Counted from the stretch's first letter, positions 50,796-63,260 are shown. The stretch: DNA of 64,000 bases from Timema cristinae (GCA_039000515.1 JBCFYV010000001.1:60632234-60696233), one strand, 5' to 3'. Made by a program: numbers and translations. Notes: generated by a model from the sequence alone, not told the origin.

Positions 50796-50877
50796 CAGAG
50801 GTCCCCAATTATTTTTGATGGAGGTTGGCATACTTCCGCGGCTCAGCAATCCGCGGTCCGCCCTTTGGTCACCACTG
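50796..50877. mobile_element. Very short hAT-like MITE (82 bp)
   Basis: Ends CAGAGGTCCCCAA and TTTGGTCACCACTG are imperfect inverted repeats resembling hAT termini. The centre holds CCGCGGCTCAGCAATCCGCGG. A clear 8-bp duplication was not seen, so the limits are tentative. Confidence 0.4.
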
Positions 50878-52374
50878 ATCTGGGGTCTAGACGATACAGA
50901 TCATAGAGGGAAAACTAAAATCTGTTACGGAAGACGTATTGTTTCACCAAAATGCCACCAAGAGCAGCATGAGTAGCTCGCCTTATAAGGGAGACTTTTT
51001 TAAAAAAAATAATTACCCAAAGGGTTTTCTTTTTATCTTTAAATGTGACTATTATGGGTTTTAAATGTTTTGTGTTTTAAGATTTAATATTTATTCTAAC
51101 TAATTATTTTACCAAGCTGGTCCGTGCGTTGTATTGTGAAGTTTTGAATAAGATCAGGGTGGTTTTGTAATTTCCAAGGGATTTATAGAGTTGTTTGAAT
51201 AATAAGGAAACCTCGACTATTCTAATAGACATTGAGTTAGGTCAGTTCTTTTGACATTTAATTTTTGTTTATTTCCGATCTCTCGCGTTCGATGAATATA
51301 AAAATATTGTAATATGAATTGTTATGTCTAAGATATTTGAAAGAAAAAAACTTTGGCATTTATAAATCTAAATTAATTTATTAGATAATATTGTGTTTAT
51401 AACGGTTTGAATTGGGGAAGACAATCCCAGAATGCAATCGGGGACTCCTGCAACATTTGTTTTAAAGAATGGTGATTTAAATAACCCGGGGAGTGAAAAT
51501 TCATGTTAATCCCGTTACATACTCGATCCCAGGACAAGAAACACTAACAGTGGAGAATGACATATTTTGGAAAGTTCTTAGTGCATTCTTTAGTGAACCT
51601 GCCAAGGTATTATCATTATAATCAACAGTTTCAGTAAGCAATTTATTTGGTTTTTCTTAATCCAAACGACGATTTCTTATTTTAAACTTAACATTTGTGG
51701 GGGGAGGGAGGATTACTTAACATTAACTTGTGATAAAAGAACTATTCTTTTTGAACATTCCTCCATTACTAAAGGAGTGTAAATCTAAAGGGCTAATTCT
51801 CCCGTAACTAACAAACTCTTTATACATTAACAAAAGGGAATCCATATTGATTTTTATAAGCGTACCTTTTGGACCCATCTTAAACAATACTAATGAATTT
51901 ATCTAAATAATACTTGTTTTCTAAATACATTAAATACATAACGTTAATAAATCTTTATAGTAATATAAAACATACAAACTTGTTATTTGAATAAAATTTA
52001 GATTAACTACAGGTATATAGTCGATAACTATATTAATAATTAATATAAATAAAATTATTGACTATTCAGCTGAAATTAATCTAGATTTTATTTAAATAAC
52101 AGATTTGTGTATTTTATACTCTTACGTAAATATTACACTCGGTCGTCATGGAGAGGACACATCAAAAATATAGTTGAACCATTGTATTAAAAACAAAATG
52201 GTGGAAAGTGAGTAAAACTTATCTGTAGCGTCTCCGGAAAAAACATCACAACTAAATTTATTATTATTAATAAATACCTATATTATTTATATTTCATACC
52301 GCCTTAAGTAATTACGTCTGCCAAGTGTTGTTTATTTCATATATTCACAGCTTTAGAAAAGTGCTAACGACTTT
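50878..52374. other. No recognised gene
   Basis: AT-rich DNA with no coding motif found. Confidence 0.5.
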
Positions 52375-52395
52375 GTGTTATTGTTCCACGTGCAA

Positions 52396-53136
52396 ATGTC
52401 GCCAACTATGAAAAGTGTACTTGAAAGATTTAAGAAGTTTGTAGCAAGTGTGAACGCTACAATTCGCAGCCTTGAGTCTCGGGTAAATAGTGTAGTGACT
52501 GAAACTATTGGGTCGACTCAGGAAGCTAGTGGATCAATTCTAACTGAGATTGAGAAATTTAAAAGTGGTTTTAAAAAGGAAGTGGATCACTTGAAAAACT
52601 ATTTCTCAGATATAAACAAGAAAGTCACGCTTCAAGAGGACAAACTCGACGATCTTGAACAAAACAGCCGAAGAAACTGTTTGCTCGTCCATGGAATGCC
52701 AGAAAAACCAGGCGAGGAGGTGAGGACCGAAGTTTTAAGGATCTTTGAGACAAGATTTAATGTCAATATTGAGGCTCGTGATGTTGACAGATGTCACCGA
52801 ATAGGCAAGCCGAAGAGAACATCCACAGAGGCTCTGGTGTAGGGTAGAAGGCCTATTAGAATTAAATTCACAAGCTACCAAAAACATTCGCTTGTTTTAA
52901 GCGCTAAGAAAGCCCTTAAGAGCAACTCTATTCTTATAACGGAGACACTCACGTCCATGAGACAGCAAATCCTCAAGGCAGCGAGGGATAAATATGGAAT
53001 TCGGCAATGCTGGACACAGGACGGGAGAATAGTTATCCTGTGGGATCAAGGTCATCGAGTGTACATCAATACACTTAGTCAGATGAACAACTTAAACATT
53101 TTGTTGGCTAAACAGCATAGGCCTGTACATGAATAA
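52396..53136 (+). pseudogene. Non-LTR retrotransposon ORF1-like protein with one stop
   Basis: The frame starts best at the ATG at 52396 (MSPTMKSVLERFKKFVASV); an upstream in-frame ATG-like start at 52375 is also possible. A predicted coiled coil (heptad-like region to about residue 90, ending DDLEQNSRR) is followed by NCLLVHGMPEKPGEE, DVDRCHRIGKPKR, PIRIKFTSYQKHSLVL and YGIRQCWTQDGRIVIL. This order of coiled coil then RRM-like and C-terminal domains fits LINE ORF1 proteins that coat the RNA. A TAG at 52840-52842 interrupts the frame and the reading continues in the same frame to TAA at 53136. No ORF2 follows. It could alternatively be a domesticated exon. Confidence 0.65.
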
Positions 53137-53257
53137 TTAATTAACAATCCAACTAATAAGTGTGTAATCATCATGTTGCCGTGGTGTGCGGGTGTTTGAA
53201 ACACTTTCTTTACTTCACTCATGCTATCTGTTTTATTTTTATTTTCACTATTAATAT

Positions 53258-53259
53258 TG

Positions 53260-53306
<47 letters not shown>

Positions 53307-53308
53307 CT
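53258..53308. repeat. (TTA)n microsatellite
   Basis: Uninterrupted TTA repeat of about 45 bp. It may be the tail of a lost minus-strand SINE but no SINE body adjoins it. Confidence 0.9.
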
Positions 53309-56300
53309 AACATGTTGAATGTAATCTGTATGATTGTGTATGTGCGTCCGCATTTTCTCGGTTTCTTGGGTGAGTTTTTGAATGCGTTTATTGAACTTTA
53401 TTTTCTCCTATTATGAGTAAAGTACAAACGTTGGTACCATAGACTCCAACTAGTGCTCCCTTTCAAGAACTTTGTTCAATCAACACCTGGGATGAGGGAG
53501 CTGAATTGTACCTCCTCGAAAGAGTTTCTCTTCCAACACCTTACACACAAACAACCCAATTGAAAATGCTGAATTGTATCTCTAAGTGGAGGAATTTAAG
53601 TTTTAATTCTTATGCTGATAAAGAATAAGTAAAGTGGAAACGTTATTTTTGGATTTTAGTTTGTCATAAGACTGCTAGAGGGCATTACAAGTGGCAAACC
53701 TTGATTTATGATTAGTACAGCACATGAATAAAAGAGGGCAGCATGAGCTAAAATTATTTAAATCGTTGAAACAATTTATAGAAGATTTTTAGTTTGGTCT
53801 GTGTTTGAAAAGGTAAAAAACATATTGTAAAATATGCAAAGAGTTAAGGATGTTGAAGTCTCGGAACTTTTTACAGAAATAGAGCTATTGGCTCCAAATA
53901 ACAGATTTTGGCTGTGTTATATTTCAAAAATATATGTGTGACTTGATTTTTTTTTTATTTATTAAAATTGACGTTTAAACTAAAGGAATTAGTTTAGTAA
54001 GTATCTCAAAACTATTAATTTTAAGTAGCGGATATTTTGCATTTGGCGTAATGACTTGCTGAAGATGATCTCGTAAAGATTATAATATGATCGCCATAAT
54101 ACTTTATAAAATATTTAATTTATTATAACATTTAAAATATACATTTTTATACATTTATTTGTAATTATTTCTTTTCTTTTCATTTTTAGAATATTAAATG
54201 TATTTCAAACTTGTGGTGAATCAATTCAGAACCTTTAAGTATTTGATTTTTGCCTCTAATAGGAAATATTATACTGTCAACAACTTTGACACATTACTTC
54301 GCTTAAGATTCGGATGGAGATTTCGTGGTTTTGCAATTCTCTCTTCAAGTAGTACCAATAAGAGGGCCTGGAGTGCAAGTAGTCTAAGTGACATTTTTAA
54401 ATATTTTCCTCTAAGTGCATAGTCTCAAAGCTTTTAGTATGTTATGTCCAGGGAAAAAGATGTACGTTATAAGTGAATTCGTGCACAGAGCTGCTTCCTC
54501 GATCAAATTCATGTTCTGCTTAGAGAACAACGCGTACAAGGGCATCCCAACTTTGTAGTTGCCATCTTCGCATTGAGATAGTGATGTGATATTGAAATTA
54601 ATAATTAATAGTAGTAAGCATTATTATAATACTCTTATTCTTATATTAACATATACATAATTTAAATTATATATTAGTATATCAATATTAAAATATTTAT
54701 AGCCATTCCACTTTTAAGGTTTGGTGGTTTGTTGTTCAATTATAGGTAAAATGATCATAATCTATTTAGCTTGGTATATATATTATTATAAATGCCTTTT
54801 TACCCTTGAACGTATTATTAAATATTACTGTTTCACAACTTGTTTATCAAAGAAATAAGTTTATATTTACTTTTTTGTTTCTTAAGCAATACTGATAGTT
54901 GTGGGGCGGGGGAGCAAATAACACATAAATATTGTAAAATACTGGATGCATATTATCCTAGTAAATCCAAATATTGGTTGTGTCGATCACAAATTCCTTG
55001 AACCTGGGCATATTACATTAAATGTGATTAGGATTTTGGAATGATTGGAATGATTGAAAAAAGTAAGCATCATTTAAAAATGTTGTTTTGTTCCAATGAC
55101 GGGGTGGACGTTGTGAATGCGGCTAGTAGGAAGTTCTCTGTAGCAAAGAGGACAAGTGAGAATTGTGTATCCATCTCTCCAAAGAATGCAAACACTAAGG
55201 ATACTGCCCTTAAAATATCAAGGGAAACTAAGTATCATTGCGTGAAATAAGATGTATTAAAAATAGGAAAAACAATCAATTCCAAATGAGCTACAAATAT
55301 ACAATGAATCATGAAATGACATTTATAATAGCAGACTTGAAAAAACTATGTAACAGGGAGGCCATCTTCTTACACTTTAGGGGAGTTAAATGAAGAGTGA
55401 GAAACATTTGAAAAATGTAGTAATCTCCAAGAAATTAATCAGTTTATCTACCCTATCTTCCACACTTTTTATAATGGCATACCACAAACAGAGGTGAAAC
55501 AAAGGAGAGGTGTGATGGAAGGACAAGAGTAAAGAGGAGGTGAGGAAAGATGGGGTGAAAGAGGACAAGGTCACAGAGATAATATATACAATAAGTTAAT
55601 AGATCTGCTTCCAGAAAGTGTGCAACAACTTTTATCTCCAATTCTGAATCTCAAGACAGTGGAGATAGCACTATCATAGAGAGTGATTACATGTCATTGC
55701 ATATATTCATGTGTGTAAAATACAAAGAAACATTGTAATAAATATAACTTTCATTGAATACATTATGTTATAAATAAGGACTTCATATAATTTCACTTAT
55801 ATGCCTTTAACTCTCAAACAGAGAGCTAATACAAGTAATACAAGTGATTTTGATATTTAATTTAAAATGATCAAAACCTGTAAAAATCATGTGGATGATA
55901 CAAATAAATAATATTAGGTAATACTAAACACATGCACAACATCAAACTTTAAATATAAACACAGAGTTTACAAACTTAGTTCAAACTTAAAACTAGTTTT
56001 TCTCCAAATAGTCCTATGTCACTTATACTAGGCCTACTTGTACACTTGGTCCCTCTATTACCACCTTACCAAAGGTGCGCCACTGTTCAGTCTGATTTTG
56101 GTAGGAAGAACAGTAGAACATTTCTGGAAAAGTTACTACATTTCAAAATGTTTCCCTACGCTAAAACATATAATTTGAAAAACCATATGTTGAGCAGCTG
56201 TCACTTTTGACAAGCAAAGTTTTGAAAACAATAATAATAATAAATGACCGTTTTAACTTTTTAGCTATGGCAGTCACCACACCAACCCCTCCAGCCCCCC

Positions 56301-56397
56301 CCCCCTATAATTTCAACCCTTTCAGAGTGTCCTTGCATTCCACAATTAATCCAGGCTACCACTACCCCAACAGCTCGTTCACACGATACGGTCGGTG
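53309..56397. other. No recognised gene
   Basis: Short open frames only (for example 54198-54422 and 55041-55250) without motifs. Near 56170-56225 a block with GAGCAGCTGTCACTTTTGAC resembles 2866-2895 (TAGCAGCTGTCACTTCTGAC), so a dispersed repeat is present at both places. Confidence 0.45.
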
Positions 56398-56409
56398 ACC
56401 TTATAAGGT
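56398..56409. repeat. 12-bp perfect palindrome ACCTTATAAGGT
   Basis: It lies 90 bp before the 51-bp array and uses the same half-sites (ACCTTAT/ATAAGGT) that form the hairpin in every array unit. Confidence 0.8.
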
Positions 56410-56499
56410 AAAAAAAATATCAGGCCGAGTTTGACTTTAGGTTTTGTCAACGGAAACCTTATGTGGTGATCCGGTGAAAAAACCTAATCAGTCACCAGT

Positions 56500-57066
56500 G
56501 GCACAAGTATTGTAATAGGAGCGATAAGATAAGGTTTGTTTTTACCTTATGGCACAAGTATTGTATTGGGAGCGATAAGATAAGGTTTGTTTTTACCTTA
56601 TGGCACAAGTATTGTAATGGGAGCGATAAGATAAGGTTTGTTTTTACCTTATGGCACAAGTATTGTAATAGGAGCGATAAGATAAGGTTTGTTTTTACCT
56701 TATGGCACAAGTATTGTATTGGGAGCGATAAGATAAGGTTTGTTTTTACCTTATGGCACAAGTATTGTAATGGGAGCGATAAGATAAGGTTTGTTTTTAC
56801 CTTATGGCACAAGTATTGTAATGGGAGCGATAAGATAAGGTTTGTTTTTACCTTATGGCACAATTATTGTAATAGGAGCGATAAGATAAGGTTTGTTTTT
56901 ACCTTATGGCACAAGTATTGTATTGGGAGCGATAAGATAATGTTTGTTTTTACCTTATGGCACAAGTATTGTAATGGGAGCGATAAGATAAGGTTTGTTT
57001 TTACCTTATGGCACAAGTACTGTAATGGGAGCGATAAGATAAGGTTTGTTTTTACCTTATGGCACA
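56500..57066. repeat. 51-bp hairpin minisatellite, about 11 copies
   Basis: The unit is GGCACAAGTATTGTAATGGG, AGCGATAAGATAAGGTTTGT, TTTTACCTTAT. ATAAGGT and ACCTTAT form a 7-bp stem with an 8-base loop in each unit. As 51 is a multiple of three, a 17-residue repeat is open on the minus strand (CHKVKTNLILSLPLQYL) and another on the plus strand (KIRFVFTLWHKYCNGSD). Units alternate between GTAATAGG, GTATTGGG and GTAATGGG in a regular order, suggesting a three-unit higher-order repeat. Confidence 0.95.
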
Positions 57067-57093
57067 ACGTGGCTGAGGAAAGGCCGTCCGGCC

Positions 57094-57232
57094 ACTGTTG
57101 TAACTTTGCACATGTAAAAGAATGGCATGGAATATGGGATAAGACATCGGACTCATACAAAGACAAGGATTTAAAAGAATTAACGTGGGCGAAAATATGT
57201 GTAATATTAAAAGAAAACTTTGAGGAATTGTA
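57094..57232 (+). pseudogene. MADF (Myb/SANT-like) domain fragment
   Basis: The plus-strand frame gives VKEWHGIWDKTSDSYKDKDL and KELTWAKICVILKENFEEL before TAA at 57231-57233. MADF domains start with a similar helix (VKxxPxLWDxxxxxYKDKxxKxxxWxxI) and bind DNA; they occur in arthropod regulators and in the second gene of PIF/Harbinger transposons. Only the first half of the domain is present. The frame runs without a stop from the 51-bp repeats directly into it. A PIF/Harbinger-like MITE lies 460 bp downstream, which makes a transposon origin plausible. Confidence 0.6.
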
Positions 57233-57233
57233 A

Positions 57234-57692
57234 CAAATCAAAGGCAGGAGCAAGATTTTTTTAAATATCACATTTTCATAATAACTATATGGAAAGAAGG
57301 GTGTGATTTACTAAAAAAAAATATAGCTTTGTTGCTTTTTTAAATTCTGATATATATTGTCTTTAAATTGAGACGAAAGATTGCACAAATTTATGATGAA
57401 AATAATTTTTTTGATGATGTTTAAAATATTTTAATAAACTTTGTAAACTTTGTTTGTAGCTCATTTTTAATGCTAATATTGAGTTTATTTGTAAGTTTGA
57501 TTCTTTTATGGTGACTACTGCGATATAATTACATAATACTAAACGTATTCACGTCCATCTTACGAGAAAGCGGATGGAAGAATTAGCATATAGGCCTATA
57601 CGCGTATACGAACGAGTACGGTGACTTGATAAAGAAAACCTATAGGTGAAAACAAACCGCATCCTGTGAACACTGCATCAAATTGCCACCTA
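57234..57692. other. No recognised gene
   Basis: AT-rich DNA between the MADF fragment and the MITE. Confidence 0.5.
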
Positions 57693-58508
57693 GGACCGGT
57701 CTTATGACTTCCGGATAAATATTGCTATCGGGAGGTTAAAGTTAGCTACCAGATAAAGGTTATCAGCTACTTTAATGATTTACGCGTATTATGAACTGAA
57801 TTTATCTGCCAGATAAATATCTGTAGGATAAATATATATTTTCATGCATAAAACGAAAGGTTGGTAATGTTTTTACAGGTGCGCGCATGCGTACAACCCG
57901 GCTAGTAACTACAACGCTTAACATTTCTTAAATAATGGCGGCTAAACGAGTGCGAGTAACGTGAGCGCAGAAGATAGGTTGTCTTGCAAGTATTAATTTC
58001 GGTGTCTGCCAAAATGTGGTCATTAGTTCGGTACAACATTTACACAATTTCATTTATTGTACTCACACTTAAATAATTTGTTCTTGTATAAATATAATTA
58101 TACAAATAGCTTGTCAGCTTTATAAAAGTGTGAATTAAATGTTCTAAATATATAAGCGTATAATCCGAACGAATAGTAAGATGCTGTGCCAACTATGATT
58201 ATTCTAACTTTATATATAGTTAGAGCCTAAGCCCGTGCCTACTAAACACGTGAACCAAGATTATAACCTAAACACAGATTCTGATAGGCTAAACATAATG
58301 AAAAACAACGCGTTACTATGGCAACGCCCATTTTAACTTTCAGATAAATGTTATCAGGTACCTCTTAATAAAAATGTGATGGATTAATACATTTTATCAT
58401 AGAGATAAATGCTATCTGGCAGTCATAAGATGCACTTTTAACTTATCAACCAAATAAAACTATTCATCGGCCAGTTTATTATTTATCCAGGAGTAATAAG
58501 ATCGGTCC
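57693..58508. mobile_element. PIF/Harbinger-like MITE
   Basis: The left end GGACCGGTCTTATGAC and right end (reverse complement) GGACCGATCTTATTAC are inverted repeats, followed on both sides by TGG/CGGATAAAT and repeated GATAAAT-type motifs. The flanking triplets are CTA (57690-57692) and TTA (58509-58511), close to the TWA duplication of PIF/Harbinger. The interior lacks genes and holds a SINE tail fragment at 58154-58194. Confidence 0.65.
58154..58194 (+). mobile_element. 3' tail fragment of a family-1/2 SINE
   Basis: AGCGTATAATCCGAACGAAT and AGTAAGATGCTGTGCCAACTA match the shared SINE tail. Only the tail remains. Confidence 0.7.
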
Positions 58509-59492
58509 TTAATAGGTTAAAAACCGGTAAAGTATAAAAACCTCGTCGTGGGAACGATCTGTAATCCAATCAACTTTGTTACATACTATTCAACAAAAGA
58601 CAAGCTATCACCAATGTACTCTTCAAGGAATAGGCTGAGCTTAGAGCCGCAATCTCAGGGTTTTATTTGAATGACGTCCAAAGTCAAAGGACAAGAGCTC
58701 GAATTCATGTCAAAGTAAAATTTTTCCGAGTTACATTAAGAAATAATTATTTAGAATAAATTTTGATATTTCTATTTAGTTTATCTATTACTGTAGAAAT
58801 ATATAAAATTTATTTTCTTCCCTATATTCAAACAAATATAGCCTTATATTTTTGTTTTTCCAAGTAACATTTTTACGGTTGCTACTTTATATAGTTATTT
58901 AAATACATGGTATAAGGAGGGAATAATTAAAATAAGTGCTAAACCATTTGTTTGTACAAAGTATAGAAAAAACAACAACGTGAAAACCACACTTTGTTCT
59001 AGGTGTTAGGCTGTTAAAAAAAATTGGAACCATCTTTATAAAAAAATTGATGTGTCAGAAAAAGGTGGCCAAAGTTGGGGGAAAATTGCAATTTTTACAG
59101 GGTTCCTACGCTCTGGAAAGTCAGGGAAAGTCAGGGAAAAAAATAATAGTCAGGGAAAGTCAGGGAAGCTTTAAAAAAGGTCAGGGAAAGTTAGGGAAAT
59201 GACAATTCATGTCTTCATGTCACACTTAGAAAAAACAAAGACAATATTTTTTCTATTTACTGCGTCATAAGCCACTGCCCCAATGAAGAAAGCTGAGGGC
59301 ACTTACCATGTTCAAACTTGCCCTAACACAAGTTTTGGTAGCATTTTATTTCAGAATGTGAACGCAGAGGTCTCCTAGCCTGCACATGACAATTCTTTTA
59401 ACTTTAGTGATCACTTGTTTTTGTTCTTGTTCAAGGTTTGTCATCGTTATAGTTTGATACAGTGCACCAGGACTGATTAGACTACACCAGCA

Positions 59493-61827
59493 ATGTCTAA
59501 CAAAAAAACCGTTTTTAACCAGCTCTGGCTAAGCCCAGACCATTTTCCTGAATTCTCATACTGGATAAGTGGTGTTGAAAGTAATAAGCTGCAGGCATTT
59601 TGTAAAGTGTGCAAAAAAATTATAAACTTAAGTAATATGGGAAAGCAAGCATTAGCTCATATCAAAACTCTTGAAACTTTGACAAATCAACGCTCTCTGT
59701 TGACTTTTTTTTCAAAAAAGTCAAGTGATTCAGGTTCATCGAGCTCCCCAGTTTCAAGAGAATCTCTGGCACACAAAGACATTCTACCTAGTGATGATTC
59801 TGCTGGTTGCTCGAAGAGTTTTTCTGTTTCATCGAAAATCGTAACGTCACAGAAGGAAGCTGTTGCTAAAAGTGAAATTAGTGTAGTGCCTCAAAGAAAC
59901 CATAACACTTTTGTTATAAAAGATGATATAACTAAGGCGGAAGTCATTTGGGCTATGCAAGTTGTTGACAAAAAAATGTCTTTCAATTCGTGCAATAATT
60001 TAAGTACAATTTTTCAATTGATGTTTCCCGAGTGTTCCATTGCCAATGCCTTTACCCTTGGTGGAGACAAGGCTGCAGACTTCATTGTGCATGGCTTGGC
60101 TCCATTCTTTCATAATAATTTACTGGACCGCCTAAAATCATGTAACAACTTTGTAATTTGTTTTGATGAGCATTGAATAAAGTTATTCAAAGAGGACAGA
60201 TGGACATTGTAATTAGATTCTGGGACAAGGAAAATCATAAAGTCATCAGTCGTTACTTAAACAGTGTGTTTTTCGATAGGAGCACTGCTGAAGAATTACT
60301 GAAGCATTTTCTGGATGGTATTTCTCCTCTTCCACTCTCTAAGTTGATACAAGTGTCAATGGATGGCCCAAATGTCAATTTAAAGTTTATAACACTTCTT
60401 CAGGAACACCTCAAATCTGTAACAGACAATGAAGTATGTAGTTTGCTAAATCTGGGAACATGTGGGCTTCATGTTGTTCATGGTTCCTTGAGAACAGGAG
60501 TAGAGTCTGTTGATTGGGATATAAGTAGCTTATTACGTCACATGTACTACCTGTTCACTGACTCTCCAGCTCGTCGAGCATTGTTCACCCAGTTGACAGG
60601 GTGTACAACTTTTCCATTGAAGTTCTGTGGTGTGCGTTGGTTAGAGAATGCGAAGTGCTTTCAAAGGGCATTACAAATTTGGGACCATGTTATTAAGTTT
60701 CTCAAAGAAGCAAAACTTCCTAAAACAAAACCTGTAGAGACACTGAAAAGAGCAGCCTGTGATCCATTCCTAAAGTGTAAACTAGCGTTCTGCAAGACAA
60801 TTGCAGATGAATGTCAGCCTTTCCTGCAACGGTTCCAGACATCAAAACCAATGACTCCATATCTTTTTGAAGCTGTAGAGAAACTTCTAAGATACCTTAT
60901 GAATCGTTGTGTGAAACCTGATCTTATGAAGTGCACGGGTCCAAAGTTACTGTCTATTGACACAAAAAAATCAGAAAATTTGATCCTTAGCAAAAATATT
61001 GATATAGGATTTGCAACAAAACGTTTGTTAGGAGAAACTGCGATCACAGTAACAGAAAGACAAAAATTAGAATTTATACATGAGTGCCGCAGTATGTTAA
61101 CCACCATGATTGCAAAACTACAAGAAAAAAGTCCCTTAAAACAGAAAGCTGTGAGAGGTTTGTCTTCATTGGATCCTTGTGTTATTCAACATTCACCTCA
61201 ACTGGCCCAGAAGAGATTTTCTTTTCTTTAGGAGGAACTCAACCATGCCAACATCATAAATGATGTTCTGGCTGAAAATGCCAAGAAAGAATACTTGCAT
61301 TTTTGCAACCTCAAAAAATCTGAGCTTCAAGAAATATTTCGTCCTTGTGATCAGTTTAGTGATGAAGTAGGACTTGACACTATTTATGGTAGCTTTCTAA
61401 TAGGAGAAGCAAACTACAAACATCTTTGGGAAGTAATAAAGATTTGCCTTGTCTTGTCGCATGGGAATGCAACTGTTGAAGGTGGTTTTTCAGTCAATAA
61501 ATCTTTACTGGTTGAAAACATGCATGAAAAGACAGTCATTGCACAGCGTCACATTCATGATGAGATACAAGAAGCAGGAGGGATTAAAAATATACACATT
61601 AGCAAAAAGATGTTGGATTACGTGAGAGGTGCTCGGAAACGCTATCATGAAGAAGCAAGAAAAAAAGTGAAAAAGACAAGAAGAAGGCAGAAAAGAGGAA
61701 ATTAGATATACAAGTTAAAGATTTAGAAGGAGAAAGAAAAAAATTAATGATGGCAACTGAAGAGAAACGAGAAGCAATAGACGTGGAGTTGCAAGAACTG
61801 AAGAAGAAGCAAGCTTCACTTTATTAA
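59493..61827 (+). pseudogene. hAT-like transposase, recently disabled
   Basis: The ATG at 59493 starts a protein with an N-terminal zinc-finger-like part (FCKVCKK, Cys37 and Cys40; NMGKQALAHIK, one His lost or displaced), a Ser-rich linker, a central catalytic-type region (IQVSMDGPNVNLKF near 60352, CGLHVVHGSL, and LKFCGVRWLENAKC), a conserved C-terminal block SHGNATVEGGFSVNK at 61457, and a Lys/Glu-rich coiled coil ending at 61827. Lesions are few: a frameshift at about 60170-60175, an in-frame TAG at 61229-61231, and a frameshift in an A run near 61660. The long frame starting at 60173 begins with TTG, not ATG, so it is the continuation of the same gene. Coding similarity across the lesions points to recent loss. 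It would have excised and reinserted this element. Confidence 0.8.
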
Positions 61828-61864
61828 ATATAACATAGTTTCTTATTGTATGACTATAGTGATA

Positions 61865-61880
61865 ATTTTAATAAAAATAA
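61865..61880 (+). terminator. Possible polyadenylation signal of the transposase gene
   Basis: AATAAAAATAAAATTG follows the last stop codon by about 40 bp, with overlapping AATAAA-type hexamers. Confidence 0.45.
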
Positions 61881-62654
61881 AATTGACTTGAGACATGAAT
61901 AATATGAAAGCAGACAGAGTTTCCTGTTGTAAGCTATTCAGTTCAGGAAATGTACAGTTTAGGTAAAATAAAACTGTAATGATACCAAACTCTTTAGTAT
62001 GTTCTTAGTGGCCTGTTATTTAATACGTATTTCTGCACATGATACCAAAGGGAATCAAGTTTGTTACAAATTTTTGATAGGGATTATTTTTCCATCATTT
62101 TCCCTCAACTGATTGGCAAGATGTCTGCTTTCTTATTCTTCCATGAGAGGTGAGGCAAGGTCGGCTGTAAGGGGGGAGGAGGCCGAAATAAATTTATTTA
62201 AATTAATATTTTCACGTGTATAGTACCGTAAAGTTATAATGGAAATTTTATGAGAAATTGGTCAGGGAACTTGGGAAAATAGTCAGGGAAAGTCAGGGAA
62301 AAGTCAGGGAGAATATTTTTACAAATACTGTAGGAACCCTGTTTTAAATTTTGATTTCAATTAAATAGAATGTACACAGTGTAGGCCTACTTCACTTTAC
62401 AAACACTGCTAGCTTTTTTCCTAACACCATACTAGCAAGAATATTGTTTTCTAAAATCTAAAAAAAAAAATGAATTAAATAAAACTCGGTAAACCATGTT
62501 TACGTGTATAGTCATTAAATTTGTCATCATTATTATTATATGATTATAAAATAACTAGAAATAAGCTTATTTTTCTATTTTATCGTTACGTCCAGCACAC
62601 ATGCTATTAACGGCTTAATTTGATCGGGTAGAGATGAGGTAGGTGGCTAGGAGC

Positions 62655-62800
62655 AAGTGAACCCGCATTTGCGTGGAGTGAAGAAGGGGACAACCAGAGT
62701 GATAAATCACTTATGGAAAACCATCCTCAGTTCACGTGGCCGAGATTCGAGTTTTGACCTCCCTGTCAATGGCAATCAAGCCAACGACTCTACTTCTAGA
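62655..62800 (-). mobile_element. tRNA-derived SINE, family 2, truncated minus-strand copy
   Basis: GTGAACCCGCATTTGCGTGG, a 20-bp insertion-like difference, CCATCCTCAGTTCACGTGG and CGAGATTCGAGTTTTGACC match the family-2 body and B-box region in minus orientation. The A box and the tail are not recognisable. Confidence 0.7.
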
Positions 62801-62940
62801 ACACCGTTGAGGGTAACTAAGCTTTGTAAACAAATATTTACTTTCTCACGACACATCAGAGAGAAAGTATTGTAATCGTCAAAAAGTTCGAACTCGATAT
62901 TTTGATAAACGTCGACGTTTCTTGACTCCCTGAAACCAAA

Positions 62941-63022
62941 ACAGTGGTGTTCGCAACGCCGTCTGTCGGGCCGGAGCCGAAACAGTGGTGTTCGCAACGC
63001 CGTCTGTCGGGCTGGAGCCGAA
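62941..63022. repeat. 41-bp tandem duplication
   Basis: ACAGTGGTGTTCGCAACGCC, GTCTGTCGGGCCGGAGCCGA, A occurs twice in succession with one difference. Confidence 0.95.
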
Positions 63023-63260
63023 ACTGTTTTACCGATTGGAGTAAGACTTGGTATCTAGGGTATTAAATAAATAATCATCACTCTATCTTAATTATTAATG
63101 GTTTTACAGAATTTTGAAGCTCCACAGTTTCAAGGCACCCCTTTACAAAATGGCGGCTATTGGTGTGTCGGCCCGATAGTTATAGAATATATATTCCCTC
63201 TCTATAGAAATCATAGTGAACCTTTGTCCCTCCGAGTGATACCAACCGACCTGGCTCATG

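Larger units (their letters stand above)
59098..62341 (+). mobile_element. Complete-looking 3.2-kb DNA transposon with near-intact transposase
   Basis: The ends CAGGGTTCCTAC and GTAGGAACCCTG are inverted repeats. TTTTA flanks both sides (59093-59097 and 62342-62346). Inside both ends the decamer GTCAGGGAAA is repeated several times in inverted orientation (59119-59190 and 62262-62310), probably transposase binding sites. One transposase gene fills the middle. CAGGG ends and the C-terminal motif suggest hAT affinity, but a 5-bp duplication is not usual for hAT, so the superfamily is left open. Confidence 0.85.

Noticed and set aside
59493..60176. Reading the transposase as three separate genes (59493-60176, 60173-61231, 61295-61705)
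   Set aside because: The second and third frames start at TTG codons and continue the same protein across a frameshift and an in-frame TAG, so it is one broken gene.
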